Shown in pieces: positions 1 to 12,500 of a stretch of 64,000 nucleotides of DNA. The notes beneath the pieces are model-generated. The model saw nothing but the letters and a program-made list of their open reading frames with translations. It did not search any database and had not been told where the DNA came from. How positions within the stretch are numbered: position 1 is the first letter of the stretch; each line of letters begins with the position of its first letter. A program made the position numbers and the translations under genes. Source of the DNA: Phallusia mammillata (taxonomy: Eukaryota; Chordata; Ascidiacea; Phlebobranchia; Ascidiidae); contig QLIY01000370.1 in the NCBI GenBank assembly GCA_003260075.1, forward strand, positions 62,001 through 126,000. The letters run 5' to 3'.

Positions 1-107
1 AAGCATTCTTTGTTATTTGGATGTGTTCCACGTAAAGAATCTTACGAATTAAAGAAGTATAACTCAGAAAGAACTGACGTTTAAGTTTGAAAAAAGCTGA
101 GATGAAA

Positions 108-539
108 AGGGCTCAAACATGTAGTTAGGGCAAAGGAGTATTTTTTATCAGTTTAGTAAATAAAAAAATCAAATTTTGACATGACACAGTCGAAAACATT
201 GTTGTTATCTTGCAAAACAGTAACAGCAAGGTTCGAAAATATGCTTTTCATTGGTCACATTAAAAATTAACTGTCTTTTAAAAACAGAAAGCTTCCAAAG
301 ATTCTTTTACATCCCATTGGTTTCAAAACAAGACCATCTCTGAAACTCGCTGCTATTTTTCACACAAGAACTTTCCCGTTACGCACGACTGATCCAACGC
401 ATAGTTAACTTGATAAATGTTCCTTTTTTCCGGTCGATCTTGAGCAAACACGTCACAAAGCCTGATTCGTTTTTATCTTTCTACTTCAACAGAGCGTGCG
501 CCGAAAGCTTTTTTTCTGTGAAGAAATGTATGCTTCGCG
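108..539. repeat. Segmental duplication, copy 1
   Basis: This stretch is nearly identical to 2523-2860 plus 3213-3307. It begins at a gggctcaaacatg motif and holds the uninterrupted target site atcttgagc, where the other copy carries a MITE. No convincing gene is visible. A single undetermined base at 540 ends the similarity, so a contig join is likely there. The first 107 bases show nothing I recognise. Confidence 0.85.
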
Positions 540-684
540 NAAAGGGGACCGCAAGCGTATTTGCTTGATTTTTGGACTAAAATGGTAATTACTGAGCCCT
601 CTGCATACGGTAGATAAAAAAACCAAAATAATGACAATTGACGTAACTGGTCATTTCATTTATTTCATCAACGTGTTATTAGAC

Positions 685-785
<101 letters not shown>

Positions 786-879
786 ATAACAACAATAACC
801 GTGGGTGGAAGTGCAAGACCGAGAATGCGGATGAACCTTTTCAACGATAATCGGATTGTCGCTCCAGGCGTTCTGCTCT

Positions 880-1990
880 TTGCAAGATCGAATTCTGTTC
901 AAAAAGTACCCCTTCCCCCCCCCCGGGGCAGCTCTCAACGACAGACCCTTCGAGGTATCAATTCGAAATTTTCTGGGAACTTTCAAGAAGTATTACTCTT
1001 TCCATCGAACGCGGTCCCATAATTTTACCATCATCGGTTGTGACGTCACAATGAATCGAAAACCTCTTTTGTTTAAACAATCGCTGGGTGGCGCACCTAC
1101 TTGGGAGGGCAAAGTGAGGGGGTGCAAGGTTGAGAGGAGGGATGGACCTTTCCAACGGTACCCCGATTGTCGCTCTGCGAGCTTTACTTTTTGCGTAGTG
1201 GGCTCGCGAATTCTGGTCAAGAAAGTACACTTGGTGCAAGCATAGGCCTTTTACGTTGTTGAAGTCCGCGATTGCGTCACTTCGAGGTGCCCCCCTTGGG
1301 GCAGCTCTTAACGACACACCTTTTGAGGTATCAATTCGAAATTTTGTGCGAACTATCAAGAAGTATTACTCTTTCCATCGAGCGCGGTCCCATAATTTTA
1401 CCATAATCCGTTGTGACGTCACAATGCGACGAAAATCACCTTTGTTTAAACAATCGCTGGGTGGCGCACGTACTTGGGAGGGCAAAGTGAGGGGGTGCAA
1501 GGTCGAGAGGAGGGATAGACCTTTCCAACGGTACCCGGATTGTCGCTCTGCGCGTTCTACTTTTTGCGTAGTGGGCTCGCGAATTCTGGTCAAGAAAGTA
1601 CACTTGGTGCAAGCATAGGCCTTTTACGTTGTTGAAGTCCGCGATTGCGTCACTTCGAGGTGCCCCCCTTGGGGCAGCTCTTAACGACACACCTTTTGAG
1701 GTATCAATTCGAAATTTTGTACGAACTATCAAGAAGTATTACTCTTTCCATCGAGCGCGGTCCCATAATTTTACCATAATCCGTTGTGACGTCACAATGC
1801 GACGAAAATCACCTTTGTTTAAACAATCGCTGGGTGGCGCACGTCCTTGGGAGGGCAAAGTGAGGGGGTGCAAGGTCGAGAGGAGGGGTGGGCCTTTCCA
1901 TCGATATCGGGATTGTCGCTTTGTAAAGAATTGCCTTTTCCATCGAACCTGATCCAATGTTTTGCAATATTCTTTTTGGGCATCGCAATT
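880..1990. repeat. Tandem array of a 373-bp unit, about three copies
   Basis: The block ggcagctct(c/t)aacgaca recurs at about 921, 1294 and 1667, a period of 373 bp. Units 2 and 3 are almost identical and unit 1 is more diverged. A further, weaker copy of the start lies at about 820. Each unit carries a TGACGTCA palindrome (1041, 1414, 1787). Reading frames of 75-133 codons recur on both strands with the period of the repeat and look incidental. Confidence 0.85.
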
Positions 1991-2268
1991 CACATCTCCA
2001 CATATTATTGTTCATTTGATTTACGGCTGTTGGTGACTTGTAATTGGGTCAGTATGATCACGCGCGGGTGGAACCATATGAACAGGCATTTCCATGCACG
2101 GTTTCTTGCTTTGGATGCAATCATTCATAATCGCCATTTTAAATATTTTTGCGGGACTGTACCTAACTCCTGTTTTACGGCAGAGACACGACTGTTGTGC
2201 TTGTGTTGGTCGCGACATAGGGTTAACTTAGTTTGAGATGTAAAAGAGTTATGTTAATGATGAGCGAT

Positions 2269-2408
2269 TGACGTCATTTTTTGCATGACGTCATCAGAAG
2301 GTATGATGACGTCATGTTTAAAGTTTGGGCTCGCTCCGACGAATATTTCACAAAACGACGTTTTTTGGAAGGCCTGTAAAATTTTGTGATGACGTCATAG
2401 TGACGTCA
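2269..2408. promoter_or_regulatory. Cluster of five TGACGTCA (CRE-type) palindromes
   Basis: Exact TGACGTCA octamers start at 2269, 2286, 2307, 2390 and 2401, with further tgacgta half-sites just downstream. In vertebrates and insects this octamer is the consensus for CREB/ATF bZIP factors. The cluster lies about 1.1 kb upstream of the first coding exon of the gene at 3540. Sites also occur inside the neighbouring tandem repeat, so they may be repeat-borne and not under selection. Function is inferred only. Confidence 0.4.
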
Positions 2409-2522
2409 TTATGTGTGTGACGTATCCGGGTTATGACGTAGTTCATTATATATCAATATCGTAAGGTTACGTCATAGGGTTCGGAAGTTATTGCGTTTGG
2501 TCAAGAAAGTACACCAGACCCA

Positions 2523-3307
2523 AGGGCTCAAACATGTAGTTAGGGCAAAGGAGTATTTTTTATCAGTTTAGTAAATAAAAAAATCAAATTTTGACATGAC
2601 ACAGTCGAAAACATTGTTGTTATCTTGCAAAACAGTAACAGCAAGGTTCGAAAATATGCTTTTCATTGGTCACATTAAAAATTAACTGTCTTATAAAAAC
2701 AGAAAGCTTCCAAAGATTCTTTTACATCCCATTGGTTTCAAAACAAGACCATCTCTGAAACTCGCTGCTATTTTTCACACAAGAACTTGCCCGTTACGCA
2801 CGACTGATCCAACGCATCGTTAACTTGATAAATGTCCCTTTTTTCCGGTCGATCTTGAGCGGTAGAGCTACTAACACGATACGTTTCTCCTGATCCAAAA
2901 GTGCTTAATTTTCGATAGGTGGCGTAAAGAGCTGAATTATTTATTTAGCGGCTATAAATGGGCTGGTGTGTCGTTAAGAGCTGCCTCAAGGGGGGCACCT
3001 CGAAGTGANTACATTAGTAACTAATTTTTTGGGTTAGTTTTATTGAATTTTAAGTGCTAATACCTTACCCCAACCCTAATAGCCCTAACCGTTAGCATTT
3101 TTTGAGATATACCGTTTTAAATGAAAAAAGTGCTCTTTGCGCCACCTGTCGAAAATTAAGCACTTTTGGATCAGGAGAAACGTATCGTGTTAGTAGCTCT
3201 ACCATCTTGAGCAAACACGTCACAAAGCCTGATTCGTTTTTATCTTTCTACTTCAATAGAGCGTGCGCCGAAAACTTTTTTTCTGAGAAGAAATGTATGT
3301 TTTGCGC
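2523..3307. repeat. Segmental duplication, copy 2 (interrupted by a MITE)
   Basis: Matches 108-539 with scattered substitutions. The match stops at 2860 and resumes at 3213, the interruption being the MITE at 2861-3203 plus one copy of its target duplication. No gene is supported in it. Confidence 0.85.
2861..3203. mobile_element. MITE with about 65-bp terminal inverted repeats
   Basis: The left end starts ggtagagctactaacacg and the right end is its near-perfect inverse. The inverted repeats extend about 65 bp with one or two mismatches. The element is flanked by a direct repeat, atcttgagc (2852-2860 and 3204-3212). The paralogous copy at 108-539 has a single atcttgagc and no insertion, a natural empty site. 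The interior (about 2955-3010, with one N at 3009) holds an inverted fragment of the 373-bp repeat. There is no transposase. A diverged relative lies near 27163-27236. Confidence 0.92.
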
Positions 3308-3539
3308 TCAGAATTGGGGAGATTCCGATAGCGGAACGAAACTGCAGCTTAAAATTTGAGTAAAAGAAGCATTTTTTAGTTTTGTTAGGTGTTTTGCTTT
3401 ATCGCCTTGTTTTGTCGGATGAATATTTAAACGTTTAGTTAAGTGAGATGTTTATTTAAGTTAAGTTAGTGTTAATCTGTTACATTCGTTATAATTTGTA
3501 CACATTGTGTTTAGGAAAGTATTTACTGGTTGGTAAACA

Positions 3540-6500
3540 ATGAATATTGCACTGTTTTCGTCTTTGGCAGTCTTGCTTGTAAGCAGCGCCCAGGGTAAGT
3601 TTGCCAAGTGTAACTGTCCTAGATCCTATTTAGTTTTGTTTTGGCCACAATTTGGCTAATGTGTCTTAAGTTTTCCTTTATTTATACTACAAGTAGTTCT
3701 GTGTGCTGTTTTAGACCAAAGAAGTTGTGCACTTTCAAGCCTATTTAACCTCCAGTGGAATAAAATACAATTGTTAATTCCGTTGTAGCCTGGGGCATTT
3801 TATGTATTTTATGTAAAGGCTGTGCGGTAAATACTTTCATGTACACATGCAAATTTCTAGACATGCAAAATACCAACAAATAAATAAGCGTATAGACCAG
3901 GGGCGTGCAACTGTTTATCGCAATGGGCCACAACTTACAGTTAAAAAATGCTGCGGGCCAGACAATAAAGCAACACATACATTTTTTAAACAGTTAAAAG
4001 CGCAAACAATTAAGTTACTCTTTGAGTACTCTTTGATCAATGGGATATATGCTAACCTTTTCGTAGAATAAATCTCAATACATTTGCTGCACCTATATAT
4101 CATGTTACTGATCTTTGCTAGAAAAACAGTTCTTTCATAATGCACACTATGATGCAACAACGGGAATATGTCGTCACAATGGATAAAACCTTACCACCGT
4201 GTGACGTGTATTAAGTCAAAAATACCAGTGATGTTGTACAAATAGCAACAACCTGCTTTAACAGTGAAAAATATTCATAATTAATAGAGTACTTTTAAGT
4301 CTGCTCGGGCCACAAAAATACGTGTCGCGGGCCGGACACTGGCCCGCGGGCCGTATGTTGCACGCCTCTGGTATAGACAAATACAAAATAAGTGTGTTTT
4401 AAATAGTTGAGCATCACATGTATATTTTCTGTTTGGCGTTTCTCTAACGACACACAACACAAAAAGGAGTAACCAATTAAGAAATTATGACCTCATAAAA
4501 TTATTACTTTGTACTGTAGGTCAGCGTTTTGGTGATTGGTACGACAAAGAACAGGGTAAGTGATAATGGTTTGCACAGCAGAAATATGGTAATGCATCTG
4601 TCTCAAAATCAGTCAACAAAAATCTAAAAATGCATGCATTCTATTAACAATTTTAACTGGTTAAACTGGATTTGTTACGTCACAGACAAGAGTAAAGAAT
4701 AGCGCGAAACTTTGCCTTATTTTGTTACTTGTGATAGAATAAAGGAGGATTAGGTGGTACATGAGACACTTATATTTTTTTCATAGTTTTACAGTTTAAC
4801 AGCGTCACCATCTAAAAAAAAACAAATGAGATTGTAAAAAGACATTATTAGCCGTCTTATCAAAACTGCCTCGCTGGTTACAGTTTGGGAGACTGCGTCA
4901 GGGCTAGTAAACCATGCAGCCCTCTAACATAATGTTTAATTCTTTTTTGAAGAAACGACTTTTTTTTTTTTTTAGGCACAAAAAGCTTTAATTTTTTTTT
5001 TTTGATATTTGGTTAAATTTAAAGCGTTTAAAAAGCCAGTTAATACATGTTTTTCATGCAGACGATGACACATACCGAACCTCGACTTTTGCAACACCCA
5101 CATCTAGACGGCGCTATTGGCATGGTAAAAATGCCAACACAAAATGTTATTATTTATGTAGGCAAACCTGAACACCATTTTATGTGCCTTTTAGATTTCA
5201 TAACACAGACACCGAATTGGCTTTCGAGCACCGAAACCTCGTATAAACGCGGAAGACATTTCTTGCATCGGCTGTTGTCACACAAGCGCTACAGAACAAC
5301 GCCTGGTAAATATGTTTTGCACCAATATTTAAAAGTAACGAAAACTAACACACTAGAGGGAGTTTTGGGAAAAAAGGCATATACAAGATACTTTACATCA
5401 CACTAAATTGGTTAAATACAAATAGTTGGCGCTAAAAGCATTGGCGCCTATTTTAAGGGTATTTTTGTAAACATGCTGGCGGTAAGGGCATTTCAGTTTG
5501 ATTTTGTAATAGATTCTAATTGGTACTTTTAAACTTATTCCCTATTGATCATGTTTATTGATGTCTAACTGCCAATTTTAGCTCTTTACGCCACATATCA
5601 TCATTTAGCAAGTTTATACTGATATGAGTTGTGGGGATTAGTATAGCTCTACCTTCATTTTAAGATAGAATATTTAAACCAAAGAGACCCGTATTTGCCT
5701 GTAAAACTAACATGGGTGCTTTGGGGCCACTTTGCAGTTTGGCAGACTTTTTTCGCCTTGCGCCTATTGCACCACGAAATAGTTGTACTGTTATACCTAC
5801 CGACCGTGCCGGGCTTTTGGAAAATCGATAGAGCAGATACAAACAAACCTTTAAGCAGAGTTCAGCAATTCCCTGAAATACAGTATTCTGATAAAGTTTA
5901 CTATATTAGGAGGGTTTTAGGGGAAAAAATACTAGCTTTTATTCATGCTGTTAAACATTTGTTTGCAAAGGGGGTGTGCAAAATTGTCCAAACTATTTTC
6001 TGATATTTTAATACTGCTTACAATTTTTCACTTTTCAGCGCCTTTAACATCCACCACAGAGTATTGGATAGATGACAATGATGATTTCGGGGAAACAAAG
6101 AGTAAGTGGCATTTTCCAGCAAATGATGCACACCAGATTTTTACTTATTTTTTGCCTCTGTTTATTGTTTAAAAAGTTGCCTATACATCTCCCTAAATGT
6201 ATTTTATGTACTTAAGTTAAGGCACCAGTTTTTCTTTCCCTTATTGATATTTATATTTGCCCTTTTTGTTTGTAAACGACCCTTCAATTTTCAAACTGTT
6301 TCGTAGAGAGTTACGAATCCCAAACCCAAGGTTACACACCGTCTACAAGCACACCCCGCAACTGGGAAGATGATTACGACGAATTTGAAGGTTAGGTTTT
6401 CATGCATAAGACTCAGTTTGCAAATTTTAAATTAACATGACCTTTTCTGCGAAGTAAGGACAACAGAAGCTACAACTTGGCCTCCAATCACCTCAACCAC

Positions 6501-9500
6501 ACAGTACACGGACCGCAGGCATTACTTACATCGATTGGTGTACCCCGGGCGGTACAGTACAACATACGGTAAGTAGTTTAAATTGAAACGCCTTTGGCAA
6601 CAGCCACGTGGAATATAAATCAAGTGCAGAAACTAAAGTGTATATTTAAAAACTAAATTTCATTGTGTAAGTAAAGTAACATTGGTCTAATAAGAAATAT
6701 AACGGCCCGACATGACTTATACGTATCGGAAAATGCTCATGGCATCATCAGTGATATATTTTTCATTGGATTTATAAACAGATCCGTGCAAAAAAAGTAA
6801 CATTACAGACTAGAATATTTACAGCCCTCCGGAGCTAAGGTAGTCATCAAAAGACTTCCATTTGAAAAATCTAAAAAATGCTGTACATTTTTGCGTTTGC
6901 ACGTGTCTAGAATTTTCATTTGAAAAAATAGTGCAAAGATTTAGGAGACACTGTCTTTTGTTTGTTGCAACCACAAAAAGGAGATAAAGACGTCTAAACA
7001 GCACAAAAAGTTTTTTTATATTTGTAACTACATTTTTAACCGATATTTTTTTCATTTTAGGTCCGGACAACGAAAGTAACTTAGACATTGAAACCTTAAA
7101 ATGTCTTCGTCACTTAGTAATTTAATGCAAAAATTTATAGTCGGATTTAGGAATTAGACGAAATTCTAAATACTTTAACAGATCAATCTGCTTTTGCTTG
7201 GTCGCCCTGCAAAAGAAAACTTGTCTTGGCTTGAACAACAGTATATTTATCCCCTCACAACTTATCTATCTTATTTACAAAATTTTTAAAGCGACTTAGG
7301 TTCCTGCTTTTAGATGCGATTTTAATAGTTAAAACAACAAGGGCTGTAGCCTGTGGGGATATCAAAGAAAGTGTATTTTTTAGGAATAAAACGTGTTTGC
7401 ATTTCAGCTCCCCCAACATCGACAGAAGACTACTGGGATGAGGAACATACTGAATATGAGAGTGGGTGGAGATTTGCAAAAGATACTTTCATTATTATTA
7501 TTTAGCAATGAACCCTGAAAGATTTAAGTAACAATGAACAGTCCTGAAACCAACTTAAAAAGTCTAAATATTGACTGTTTAACCCAATCGATTGCTCCTG
7601 CTAGTCACCTAAACGTAAACGCTTTTTTATTTTTACTTAATTGGTTTGTCTGTAGTACCCCTGCTGTTAGCCCCCGGAAATGGGTCAAAAATTAAACAAT
7701 GCTTTATTTGGATAAATATTTTTGACGGTTTTTATTTTGAGTGTTTCGAAATATGCAATGATGCCTCGACCGGTGTCACAAAAAGTTTAAATTTGTAAAA
7801 CTTTTCTTTGCATTTCAGCTTCTCCGACAACATCGACAGAAAACTACTGGGAGGAGAAAAGTGGGTCGTGTTTTGTACAAGATTTTCTCACTTAAATTTT
7901 TAAATTCTCAAGCACTCAAAAAAATTTCTCACATAATTTTTTTCGCAATAAACTAAGTAAGTTTCGACCGAGATACGTGAAAAAATTCTACATGATCCAT
8001 GAACCTTTGCATTGTTGCTATTTCTAACTTATTTTAGCCAGTAGCGGCGACCTTCTCTGTAAATTTGAAGTTTAAATATGTTTGAGAATTTTAGGGCAAA
8101 CTGCAGGACTTTTCCTTGCAGATACCGACGAATACCGAACGTCGACTCCTGCGACAGCCGCGGAACGTCCTTATTGGGACAACAATGATGGTAACAGCAA
8201 TTCTTTTATGCAGCATCTTTTTCGCAGAAACGTTTATAGTGTTTGTGTATTTTATATGACATAGATTATGATGGAGAAGACGACGAAGGATATGATTATT
8301 ACCACGATGATGATAACGCCATGAAGGGTATAGTGTTAGCAATTTTTTAGGCCTGAACCAACTTTAAATATGTAAAAAATATTTGTTAACCCAATCGGTT
8401 ACCCATGTAAGTCCCTTCTATGAAAACCTTTGTTTATTTAGTTTCCTAACTTATTTTATTGCTTATTCAAATAGAAACATAAACAGATCACTAATACACA
8501 TAATGTATTCTAACATAATTAATTGGTTTGGCTGTAGTACCCATGCCGTTAGCCAGCTACACCCTCTGAAATGGGTAAAATTTTTAAACTATGCCCGATT
8601 TGGATGAAGTTTGCACAGTTTTTAGACATTGCGATTGTGGTGTGTCGGTTGTTGTACTTATAGCCCAAAAAAGGTCATGTATGAAAACATTGTCCTAATT
8701 AGATACATTTTTGATAGTTTTGGGAAGTTCCAGTATGATGTTCCAATGCACCCAATAGTTACCCCACCAGGCCGCCCAAATAAGTCGAATTTTTAAACAA
8801 TGCTTGATTTGGGATTGTTTTGACGATTTTTATATTTTGGGTGTTTTAGAATATGCAATGTCACAGAGAGTTTTTTATCAGAAAAACCTTTTTTGTATTT
8901 CTCTGTATAGATAACGACGAATATCGAACTTCGACTCCTCCTACGACAACCACGGAACGTCCTTATTTGGACAACAACGATGGTAAAGGCAAATCTGAGG
9001 CTTTTAACGCAACAGCCTTTTGTCACGAAACGTTTACACTTATTTGCGTATTTTAGAGTATGAAGTTAATAAAGAAGGCAATGAGGCTGATGACGGTTAC
9101 GACACCGAAGGTAAAGTGTTGGTATTGTATTTTTTACAGGCTTTTTACATTTAATTGAACTAACTTTAAAAGTCAAAATGTTGTCTGTTTTAATCTAATC
9201 GGTTACCTATGTTGGTCCCATAAATGTAACATTTTTTTGGAATAATTGTTTTGGCTGTGGTACCCATGCCATTAGCCCGCTAACCCCCTGAAATGGGTCA
9301 ATTTTTTAAATTTTGCATACAATTTGGACAGTTTTTAGAATATGCAGTTGTGGTGTATCGGTTCGTGTACTTATAGCCCAACTTGCTTTCTGTAAACGGG
9401 TCATAATGCAAATAGGTCAAATTTTTTAACACTTTTTGAATTCCACAAACATTTTTGACGGTTATTACACTTTGGGTGTTTTTGGAATATGCGATGTCGC

Positions 9501-12500
9501 AATGATTTTTTTCTATTCCGTTAGGTGGCGTTTTGAAAAAGATTTTTTTACGTTATTAGTTTTTTGCAATGAGGGCAGGAACTTGGCCGAATGGTCTGCC
9601 CCGCCTGATTCATATACAGACATAAAAAACCTGATCGGTATTCGTTCTCGGGAGTGTCCTGGCTTCGAACCCCGTGAAAAAACAAACAAAGTGTTTCGCA
9701 ATAAACTAAGCAAGTTTCGACCAAGCTTTACGTTAAAATATACAGGCATCAAACCAACTTTAGAAGTCTAAATATTAACTGTTTAACGCAATTAGTTATC
9801 TCTCTTAGTCCCCTAAAAATAGACGTTTTTTATTCAACTAATTGATGTAATAGTTTTGGGGAGGGGGCTTTAAGCAAGTAAAATGTAGTTTGCAATTAAC
9901 CTTTGCACTGTTGCTATCTCTAACCGATTTTAGCCGGTAACCATCCTTCTATGAAACTTTTAAGTTGAAACATGTAAGTGCTTTGAAGGCAAACTTAAAG
10001 ACCGCTAATAACTTTGCAGATGGAGACGAATATCGGACGACTCCTGCTACAACCACTGAACATCCTTATTGGAACAAAAACAGCAATTATGGTAACAGCA
10101 ATTCTGAAGCTAATTTTAGCAACAGCATTTCCGCAGCCGTTTACACTTTACTTGTGTGTTTCAGATGATGATGAAGATGAATACGACAACGAAGGTAAAG
10201 CGTTGTAACATATTTTTTACTGGCCTTAACCAATTTAAAATTCAAAAGATAACTGTGCGTTGTGGTGTACCGATTGTTGTACCTTACACTATAGCCTAAA
10301 TCAGTGGTTCCCAACCCTTTTTGTTACATTCCTCCCTTTGCCCGTTTTCGAACTATTCATTCCTCGGGGGGGGGGCAATTTGAAATAGACCTTATAATTA
10401 GGGAGTTCATTTTAGAATCATTTACAACCGGATCCAAATTATAATGGACATCCCTAATGTATATGCAAAAATATTCTACAACATTTTCAATGTAATTTTT
10501 TTACAGTTTTTATGAAATTCCTCCCCGGGGGGGGGGAGTTACCCCACTAGACTTCCAAAATTCGTGAAAGTTTAAAATTTGTCCAAATAGGATACAAAAT
10601 TAGATTGCAGAATGTACCGACTTATCCCGTATTCTCTTTAGTGCAGTGTTTCTCAATCTTTTTCGGATCGCGTACTACCTAACTTTTTTATCCCTGCGTA
10701 CCATCCGAAGTCCTGACCTAAACCTTGATTAAATCGATAGTCCAAGAAATTCGCCCATTTTCTCAACCTGTCTAGCATATTTAGATATATCGAAAGAATG
10801 TCCAAAACACGAGTTTCGCCCAAACCAACTGACCAGTTGAGTTGCAATTTTGGATCGAACTTAAATTAGGTCTCACAGGAATCTAATCACGTACCAACTG
10901 AAAAGTTCCGACGTACCACTAGTCTAGTGGTACCTGTTCCACAGTTTAAGAACCACTGCTCTAACCGATTTTAGCCGGTAGCCAACCTTCTCAGAAACTT
11001 TTTAAGTTGAAATATGTTTGAACACTGTAAGGGCTTTGAAGGCAAACTTGAAGAACTCTAATAAAACTTGAAGACCTTTGCAGATGGAGACGAATACCGA
11101 ACATCGACCCCACCTACGACAACCACTGGACGTCCTTATTGGAACAACAATTATGGTAACAGCAATTCTAAAGCTATTTTTTCGCAACAGCCTTTCCGCA
11201 GAAGCCGTTTAAACTTTATTTGTGTGTTTCAGATGATGAAGATGAATACGACAACGAGGGTAAAGCGTTGTAATATATTTTTACAGGCCTTAAGCAATTT
11301 AAAAATTCAAGAGATAACTGTGCGTTGTGGTGTACCGATTGTTGTACCTTACCCTATGGCCCAGTGTTATCAACCTGGACGTCGCGACCCCAAAGCATTT
11401 GCGATTGTATACTTCTGTGTGATTGAGGTTTTTGGCTTTTTTGACATAAAAAGCATGAAAAGGGTAAAAAGATTTTCGGTGACATGAGCCATAACCACAA
11501 CTTTAATGTTTTTCTATGCGACGTTTGTTAGTAAATGTATGAACACGTTCTGGTGGGAGTCGTTTGTGTTATGAAACCTATAAAGAGTAAAAAAAGGTTA
11601 GAAACATTGCTATAGCCTGACTAATTACCCTACTAGCCTTCCAAAATGGTCGGATGCCAAAAATGTTTTCAGTGTAGGAACCTCTAAAAAAGGAAAGGGT
11701 TAAAAATCACACTGATACAACAACATTATTGATTTATCAGTTTATCTAACCTTTTGCTCGTTTTTGCGGCGCTTTTTTGGCGACGTTTTACCCCACCCCT
11801 TTGTTAAGGGTAGCCCTTTACCAAGCTCAAATGTTGAATATGTGGTCAAGAAACAGAAAGTAATTGAAAAAAGTGAAATTGATTTTTACACTCTAATACC
11901 ATTCGACAAATCATTTTAATATCAGCATGTCTTTGCAGAAAACGACAATTACAAGAAACCGACTGTTGACACGACCACCGGCTACAAACGAAATTATTGG
12001 GACGACGATGGAAACAATTGTAAATCTATTTTGTGCACCAGTATTTTTTATAGTAGCTTTTAACATATTATACTTGTTTGTTTCAGATGAGAATGAAGAA
12101 AACGGTTACGAATACCAGTGTAAGTTGTTAACGACCTACTTTTACATTCCTAAAGATTTATGCATTTGAAGTGTACCCGAAAAAGCGTGTCACAAAACTT
12201 ATCCATGATCAATGTTAATCGAAGCTTAAGCTACAACAATTATTGAATATATGTCAACCAATTATTACGGAATTAAGCGCATCACGCAGGTGGTTTCCTA
12301 AACAGATAGTTCAACTGACAATTTAATGAGACACATGCATTTGTTTTGTAACTAAAAGAAACATAATGTATTTAAACCGGTAGCCCACCAAGCTGCCTAA
12401 ACACCCTTGAATGGGTTTTTTTAAACAAGCAAAACGTAAGGTCAGAGATTTTCCCTGACATTTAATCATGTTTTTGTCAGCTTCCACGGTCCCGTCCGAC

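Larger units (their letters stand above)
8122..12119 (+). repeat. Five tandem two-exon units inside the membrane-protein gene
   Basis: Exon pairs 8122/8265, 8911/9057, 10020/10165, 11084/11233 and 11939/12087 repeat the same plan: a 69-81 nt exon coding for (D/N)xDEYRTSTP...RPYW, a very short intron (74, 74, 73, 77 and 67 bp), then a 27-63 nt acidic exon. Blocks of the long introns are also alike, for example the gtaccc-atgc-gttagcc motif followed by gaaatgggt near 7655, 8537 and 9260. So genomic units of roughly 0.8-1.1 kb were duplicated, not just the exons. Confidence 0.9.

Noticed and set aside
5695-6003. 102-codon frame between exons of the large membrane gene
   Set aside because: No phase-1 exon with both splice sites could be placed in it, and it lacks the family's composition.
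9436-9771. 111-codon frame
   Set aside because: It crosses a tRNA-like repeat and intronic sequence shared with other introns of the same gene.
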